Assembly (NCBI GenBank): GCA_008692225.1
Contig: VICG01000002.1
Location: 2,277,501 to 2,341,500 of the forward strand
Source: Monilinia fructicola
Taxonomy: Eukaryota > Ascomycota > Leotiomycetes > Helotiales > Sclerotiniaceae
DNA length: 64,000 nt
Reading direction: 5' to 3'
The notes beneath the pieces were generated by a model, which worked only from the letters and a program-made list of their open reading frames with translations, was not told where the DNA came from and did no database searches. Shown piece after piece: positions 58,551 to 64,000 of the stretch. The translations under genes were made by a program, and so were the position numbers. Position 1 is the stretch's first letter; each line of letters begins with the position of its first letter.

Positions 58551-59598
58551 TCTCGAGTTATGCTGGGAACTAAATTCCAGTCACGTGAGGAGGAGTAACA
58601 ATGACAACAACTTGTACGAGCGGGTACAATATCTGACTGCTGTAGCACGGGTGAACAAAGGCCTTGGGATGAGATGAGATAAAGTGAGATGAGATGTGGA
58701 GGTATGAATGGTAGCTGAATTATTCTTTGAACAACAAAGGACCTTTGGTATGCTTTGGAATATATAAGGATCAACAATATTTATCTCGTTCGTCGTAGAT
58801 AACGTTAGGAACCATATCCAAGAGCTGAAGCTGTCGCTACCTAGGTAAGCCGTGTCGAGACAGCAAGCCGTGACGATCATGCATTTTGCGGGTCGTAGCG
58901 CAAACACTAATATCGTTGCACGGTGAAGAATGGGATGTAGTAAGACCCAACTAAGACAGCTCCGTATGCCCATTATCACCCCTGTGCTCCATAAAGTTAA
59001 GCTTAAATAGCTCGGTTAGTCTGCTTACCTGCAGTAGTACAACATAATTCTATTGGATAAGACCAGACTTCTCTACAAGTGGGGCGGGTATAGAGTTCAC
59101 GTTGATGTACTGCTTTTCAGATGGCGTTGCAACGTTATCGTCAGCCGGCAGTACTCTCAGAGCTATATATCTCCGACGAATTCGTCATTTGGATCATACG
59201 AGGGTAATTGCATATCTTCGAGGTGTGCTTGTCAGCATTGTTACCCAAAAAGGAAGGCAATGTGGTGTTGCGACTTGAAAAAATGCATGTAAGGTTACAG
59301 AGCTTATCATGCTCGAGTTCCCTTCCTTCTTGTCATCATTATTACCTGAAAAGGAAGGCTAGGACATGGACTATGCACTATTGCAGCAGAAGTGCATTGC
59401 AGAGCTTATCGTGATAGGATTGCTCTCTTACCAGTGCTACGTAAACAATTCTGGGGAGCACTACTACAGTAGCTAGTAGCTGAAGGTAGATGCAAGTATG
59501 GCATCGTGGTACCGTTTATGTTTTATACAACTGTTGGTTCTTTGCGCCTATCCTTATCTATTCCTTGACCATACTATACTTGATTGTGTTCTTGCAAA
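58551..59598. promoter_or_regulatory. divergent promoter region, UstYa-like gene/Zn2Cys6 gene
   Basis: This 1.05-kb gap contains a TACCTAGGTA element near 58838-58847, a perfect 12-bp palindrome GACGAATTCGTC at 59175-59186, and an imperfect direct duplication of about 90 bp (59228-59318 and 59331-59420). These could contribute to regulation, but nothing shows it. Confidence 0.4.
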
Positions 59599-61574
59599 AT
59601 GGGAAACGAGTATCGAAGCCTAAAGGGATGTTGGACATGTCGTGTGAGAAAAAGAAAATGTGATGAGAAGGTTCCAATCTGTTCGGCATGTAAAGCTTTG
59701 GAGCTGGAGTGCCATGGATATGGGGAGCAACCAGCTTGGATGGATCGAGGCTCGAGGCAGAAGGCAGAGGCCATGAAGATCAAACAGATGGTGGCTGAAG
59801 TGAGAAGACGAAGACGGAGGAGGGAAAGTTCAAGCGAAAATGTTCCTTTATTGCAACTTTCAGGAACAAACTCACACTCTCGGGGCTCCAGTCTCAGTTC
59901 AATCTCCATTACAACCCCTACAACCCCTGCAACTCCACCAAGATTTTCTTGGGGACCCGAGCCTTCGTTCCCGCTTTCATCCACAGTCTCTTCCCACTCA
60001 GACGGCTGTGATAGTTATTTTGCTCCATTGCATGATGGCAAAGTGCCTGACTACCTCGCTACCGATGTGTTCTTTCCTGAGCCACAAGTTTCATCACATG
60101 AGACTGAACTTTTCCACTCCGATAGGTATGCCTTTGAGTGTGAGTTGGTATCCCCAACCAGTCAATATCCCGCGAAGGGCATTGCAAATCCCCACGCTAC
60201 AAATATGCTGGCAGAAACACATGCATCTGGACATTCTCCTAAGAATGTTCCAACAGCTGTTTCCAGTAGCTCAGTGATCACCATTGATAAAGTCGAAGAC
60301 GCTATGTTACTTGCTTATTATTTCGAGAAAGTGTTTAATTGGCAGTTTCCGTCTTCCCAATTTCATAATCATGCCTTCAATCAAGGCCATATCATGTGGC
60401 TAGTTTACAAGTCACAACCGCTATACCATGCGATCCTGGCCTTGAGTAGTTCGCATAAATCTCTTCAGAAAAGCATAGGTACAGAAGAACACACAGCCCA
60501 GTATGAATCAGCGCTCAGAGAGCTTCATAACGAGTTACGCGAACCCAAATCATATGAAGATATCTCACTCCTAGCTTGTATAGTTATGTTTTTGCATTCC
60601 GCCGTATGTCACACCCCTGAAGTTCTACCTGCACACACTGAAAACAAATCCTGCAGATTTTGTACAAGGCTAAACCTTCCGACTGGCGCTTGCATCTACA
60701 GGCGGGTATATCAATTGTCAATTCTTGGATCGACAATCAAGATCACCATTTTGCTTTTGGCTCTTCCCATACTAAAGAGACTGAAACTGAAGCAAACACG
60801 ATGGAGTCGGCCAAAATTTTCCTCGTTGGCTGCATCATCAGATTCGACATATTGTCGAGTCTTACCGAAAATATAGTCCCAGCTTTAAGCGGACGATATC
60901 AGCAGCTTCTCCACACATCTACCTACCGACTGCCTTTGCAGGCAGCTTTGCGGTGTCGTACTTGGGTTTTCAGTACCCTTCTAGACATTTATTCCTTACG
61001 CGAGTGGAAGGAGAGAAAGGAGGCCGAAGGCATGCTTAGTTTAAGAGAACTGATATCAAAGGCTTTCCCGATCAAGAAGACGTTAGAAAGAGGTATCTGC
61101 ATGAACATGGAAGAGATCAATATCGTCAAGCAAAACGATGAAGGCAGTAGTGATAGCACGAACACTGGCTCACAGCAGTCAAACTACAATATGCTTGCTG
61201 CAACACACATCTTTGCATGCTCAATATCGATCTTCCTAGAAGTCGTATTATCTGGAGCTTTACCAAAGTTACCAGAGATTCAACATGAAGTTGGTCGGGC
61301 GCTTGAGTCTTACTCTTACATCAACGATCCTGATTTTATGAATGTATTACACTGGCCATTATGCGTGGCAGCATCTGTAGCAGAGCCAGATCATTATGAC
61401 TTCTTTAGAAGCTTACTGTCATCCCCAAACATAGCGTGGATTGGGACATTTCGCGAATCGCTGGAGCGTCTTGAGGAGCGTTGGCGAGTGAGTACGAACA
61501 TGAAAGCTACCGAGGCAGGTGTTGAGCTTGCGTGGACTCGGAAGTTTATGGCTTGGGATATTTTGATTGCGTAG
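59599..61574 (+). CDS. Zn2Cys6 fungal transcription factor
   Basis: Two exons, 59599-60603 and 60657-61574 (53-nt intron, GTATGT...CTGCAG), give 641 codons (640 residues). The DNA-binding domain is at the extreme N-terminus, with Cys at 11, 14, 21, 28, 31 and 38 (C-X2-C-X6-C-X6-C-X2-C-X6-C), followed by a basic run of Arg and Lys at about 70-80 and a Ser/Pro/Thr-rich linker. The remainder resembles the Fungal_trans_2 regulatory region, with HAILALSSSHKSL and WRLHLQAGISIVNSW. Such proteins usually control nearby metabolic genes, binding inverted or direct CGG triplets. A CCG-N9-CGG palindrome lies 480 bp downstream of its stop, before the second UstYa-like gene. An upstream non-ATG extension was rejected. 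Confidence 0.9.
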
Positions 61575-62538
61575 GGACAAGAATTAGATTCGGTAGTCCA
61601 TAGCAGATGGCCCAGATACAAGTAAATCCCTCGTATCTACTAAGCCTTTTTACAAAATTCAATTTACTGATTGAATGATGCTGCTTGCAGCCCTTTCTGT
61701 GAATGAGGTGTATATTAGAGAAAATACGCACTTTACCTTCCTGTGAGTCTTATTACAGATACAAGATAATACTCAAAGCCACTGGAGAACATGTAAACGA
61801 GGCACAAACAATAGTCTCGCCCACCGCATACAATCCTTACTAAATTGTTATTACCAGATGACCAGGGTTGAAACTGAGGAGGGTCCCAAAAGCTTAAATC
61901 TATATATTTGCCGCAGTTCTGTAGGTCACAGCAAGATAGCTACAAAACTGCCCCGCCCCATTACAAAAGCTGGAGGCCGAAAGCCAATCGAGTGATTGGG
62001 CTTATGGCAGACATGGATTTCTTGATTTGATGCCGATGGTAAAAATAGTCCCGCTTTCAAAGCGGGAAAACGTTCAGGATTGCCAAGATACACTCTTGAG
62101 TCTTGACACGATATGGTGTAATACCCACATACAGTATCAACATTGCTGAAGCTCTGGACCTTTCTGTGAGACCCCGCATATAATATTTCTTCAACATGCT
62201 TATCACTACCCCTGTGGACCCATGCATGACCCCGCTAACGCATACTGGGTAAGCGAGGGCTAGGTGTCCCCCACTTTAGCCATGAAGGCGTGCCAAGTAT
62301 GGCAAGTTGTTGCGCAAAAGAGCAACTTGTAACGGGCTCGCATCCTATCATCTTCTGTCTAGCTTGCGCATTTGGATATCAGAGGAAAAGTATCTGTATG
62401 CCCATAGACTCTTTTTTCTTTGCTCAGAGACAATACTCGATAGCTCTCTGTCGTGGTGTAAAGTTGTATCAAACAAAAACTTATTTTTTCAACGAACTCT
62501 TCTTTTTTCTTACTTGTTGGTTTCTACTGGGTGTAACA
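61575..62538. promoter_or_regulatory. promoter region of the second UstYa-like gene
   Basis: A 964-bp non-coding gap. The palindrome at 62049-62067 is its only notable structure. Frames just upstream of 62539 are open but lack protein character. Confidence 0.45.
62049..62067. promoter_or_regulatory. 19-bp palindrome with CCG-N9-CGG, candidate Zn2Cys6 site
   Basis: TCCCGCTTTCAAAGCGGGA is a perfect palindrome around one central C, with 9-bp arms. Its CCG and CGG triplets are everted around nine bases, a geometry used by zinc-cluster dimers. It lies about 470 bp upstream of a UstYa-like gene and downstream of a Zn2Cys6 gene. Function is inferred only. Confidence 0.35.
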
Positions 62539-63225
62539 ATGGCAACTGAAAAAGATGAAGAATTTCGAGAATCTCAAGATCCTCTGCTCTCGGAGGAGTA
62601 CGCTGAGATCAAAGGCGACTTGAGCCCTTCAAAGCGAACCTTTACAACAACACGATACCTACTCATCTTCGGGGTATTGACCATATTATTCTTCACCTCC
62701 CTTCTTTCAGTCTTCTCCGCAGCAAGGAGAACGTCAGAAAAAAGTACATCTCGCCCTGAACCACCAGATCATACATTCTGCGGCAGAACCCCTGCAGACG
62801 CGGTCAAAAATGGCTGTCGCTTCGAACCCATGCTCAGTTCCTGGGTACCCGAAGCCTGCTACTTCACCGATGAAGGAGACTACGACGTCTTCACCGATCT
62901 TCCCTGGTACTCTGATCCCTTTCTCCGCCAGCCTCTAAATGAGACTGAGATGATGAATGTCAGGGCGGGTAATTATGGCCATGTTTACACGACCTGGGCA
63001 TACCATGATGAGCATTGCCTGTATACATGGAGGAAATTGGCCATGGCAATGGAGAAACGATTGCCTCTCATTGACACGAAAACGGCGGATGAGGAACATT
63101 CGCAGCATTGTGCGAGAGTGACGAGGAACTATGTTAGAGAGGATGGGCAAGAAAAGATTGCGGATCTGAAGACATTGGGGCTGAAGGTTACGTTGACTTA
63201 TTTTGGTTGTGTAAACTTGTTCTGA
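62539..63225 (+). CDS. UstYa-like (DUF3328-type) type II membrane protein, paralogue
   Basis: The frame from ATG 62539 gives 228 residues. The in-frame ATG 249 bp upstream would add a Cys- and Phe-rich peptide unlike the family, so I prefer 62539. An acidic cytosolic tail precedes a membrane segment at about residues 39-60. The block FCGRTPADAVKNGCRFEP, then SSWVPEAC, matches the first UstYa-like protein of this locus, as do WYSDPF and the AGNY segment. HxxHC motifs occur as HDEHC (156-160) before LYTWRKL and HSQHC (187-191). Sequence similarity to the 57813-58550 product is clear but moderate, so the duplication is not recent. Same role uncertainty as for that gene. Confidence 0.75.
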   Translation: MATEKDEEFRESQDPLLSEEYAEIKGDLSPSKRTFTTTRYLLIFGVLTILFFTSLLSVFSAARRTSEKSTSRPEPPDHTFCGRTPADAVKNGCRFEPMLSSWVPEACYFTDEGDYDVFTDLPWYSDPFLRQPLNETEMMNVRAGNYGHVYTTWAYHDEHCLYTWRKLAMAMEKRLPLIDTKTADEEHSQHCARVTRNYVREDGQEKIADLKTLGLKVTLTYFGCVNLF

Positions 63226-64000
63226 AGGACATATCTTTGGCGTTTTGTATCAAATCCATCTGAAGAAGGTGTACCGTTTGGTGAACGGTCTATGAAGGAA
63301 ATCCTGCCGTTGATATCATGAAGCGAGAGGGATTGGAGTATTCCGTAGCCGGATTTCAGTCAAGGCTCCAAAGTTTTCAAAGCTTGAAGTACTGGAAAAA
63401 TCTTAACGGAGTCCAGATGTTTGAACGGGGCTGAATTACCAAGACCCTTCGATAGTACATGAAATAAATACCTGAAATAGATTCAAATTTCCAAAGAAGC
63501 TCTAGACGTACACAGTTTGATACCTCAGGAAGATCCATTGTGTTCAATAAAAACAATGACTCGAGTGTTTTGGTTACATGACGGCATTCCATTTGGGGTT
63601 TATACTCCCAATTTTCATGGAAGAAGAATTAAGTATTTATTCACCAAAAATATCAATCCTTCTGCCAACAAAAACAACACAGCACCACGTAGACTCATTC
63701 TCGTACACCAGCCCCAAAGTCTAACTGAACTCTCGGCGATTTTTCACGGGGTATCGTTGAATTGTTGGCCCTGAAAGCTATAATATTTGTTTTCCAGCAT
63801 AGCAATAGTAGAGCAAAAGCTTTGCAAGCATAAAGATTTGGATAATTAGTTACACCGAACTAAGATTTTTAAATCCAGAGTCACTCCAATCATCCACGTG
63901 CAGCACGACCTCAAAACAGTGAAGACAAAGTCATAAGCACTGGGGATAATTCTGCATCTTCAAAGTGGTTGAAAAGACTAGGAGAGGTCAAATTCATGTA
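63226..64000. other. intergenic to window edge
   Basis: AT-rich DNA with short frames on both strands and no supported gene. A following gene may start outside the window. Confidence 0.5.

Noticed and set aside
59584..59598. Upstream TTG start for the Zn2Cys6 protein
   Set aside because: A non-ATG start is unlikely in a fungal nuclear gene, and the ATG at 59599 gives a normal zinc-cluster N-terminus.
62290..62538. Upstream in-frame start for the second UstYa-like protein
   Set aside because: It adds 83 residues rich in Cys, Phe and Leu unlike the paralogue, whose Ser/Glu-rich cytosolic tail matches a start at 62539.

Overview
This window is nuclear DNA of a filamentous ascomycete. Introns are short (mostly about 45-75 nt, GT-AG), intergenic DNA is AT-rich and full of microsatellites, and the gene content is fungal: an Urb2-type ribosome-assembly factor, DEAH splicing helicase, AP-3 delta, Zn2Cys6 regulator, UstYa-like proteins and a microbody-free gene order with divergent promoters. 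Protein style and intron pattern fit Leotiomycetes (Sclerotiniaceae, Botrytis/Sclerotinia-like); that assignment is inference from memory of the families, not a database result.

Layout. 1-113: 3' end of an unidentified gene. 0.9-2.2 kb (-) tRNA m3C methyltransferase and 2.5-7.2 kb (+) URB2, divergent. 10.1-10.6 kb (-) small mitochondrial-type protein and 10.9-13.9 kb (+) PRP2/DHX16 helicase, divergent. 14-16 kb (-) cytochrome P450. 16-21.1 kb is gene-poor and holds a long GAA repeat. 21.1 kb tRNA-Arg(TCT) with an intron; 21.5-23.0 kb mitochondrial seryl-tRNA synthetase. 23.4-31.1 kb (-) a 2,530-residue repeat and coiled-coil protein, divergent from 60S protein eL27 at 31.9-32.5 kb. 32.5-40.5 kb has no convincing gene but contains a 2.8-kb array of a bipartite element (34.5-37.3 kb) and a C-rich, quadruplex-capable tract. 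40.6-43.4 kb (-) a ubiquitin-like-domain protein with a very long, simple-repeat-rich upstream region to 47.2 kb. 47.2-48.35 kb (-) EMC2 and 48.86-52.1 kb (+) AP-3 delta, divergent. 52.5-54.7 kb a SMAP-domain K/E-rich protein; 55.3-56.0 kb (-) RAMP4/Ysy6. 57.8-63.2 kb looks like an accessory locus: two paralogous UstYa-like membrane proteins flank a Zn2Cys6 regulator.

Most genes are housekeeping: translation and ribosome assembly (methyltransferase, URB2, SerRS, eL27, tRNA), splicing (PRP2), ER and vesicle traffic (EMC2, RAMP4, AP-3). The P450 and the 57.8-63.2 kb trio are the accessory, possibly secondary-metabolism, part.

Two points matter for anyone using the sequence. First, five single-base frame breaks, all in short A or T runs, interrupt three otherwise conserved genes (URB2, PRP2, the ULD gene); repairing them by length restores exact multiples of three, so they look like homopolymer-length errors rather than pseudogenes. 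Second, five genes begin with a first coding exon of 2-7 nt, so single-frame ORF calling misplaces their starts. The most unusual structure is the 34.5-37.3 kb array: about 14 copies of a 23-bp core, nearly all preceded at a fixed 20-23 bp by CCAAT, inside otherwise diverged DNA.
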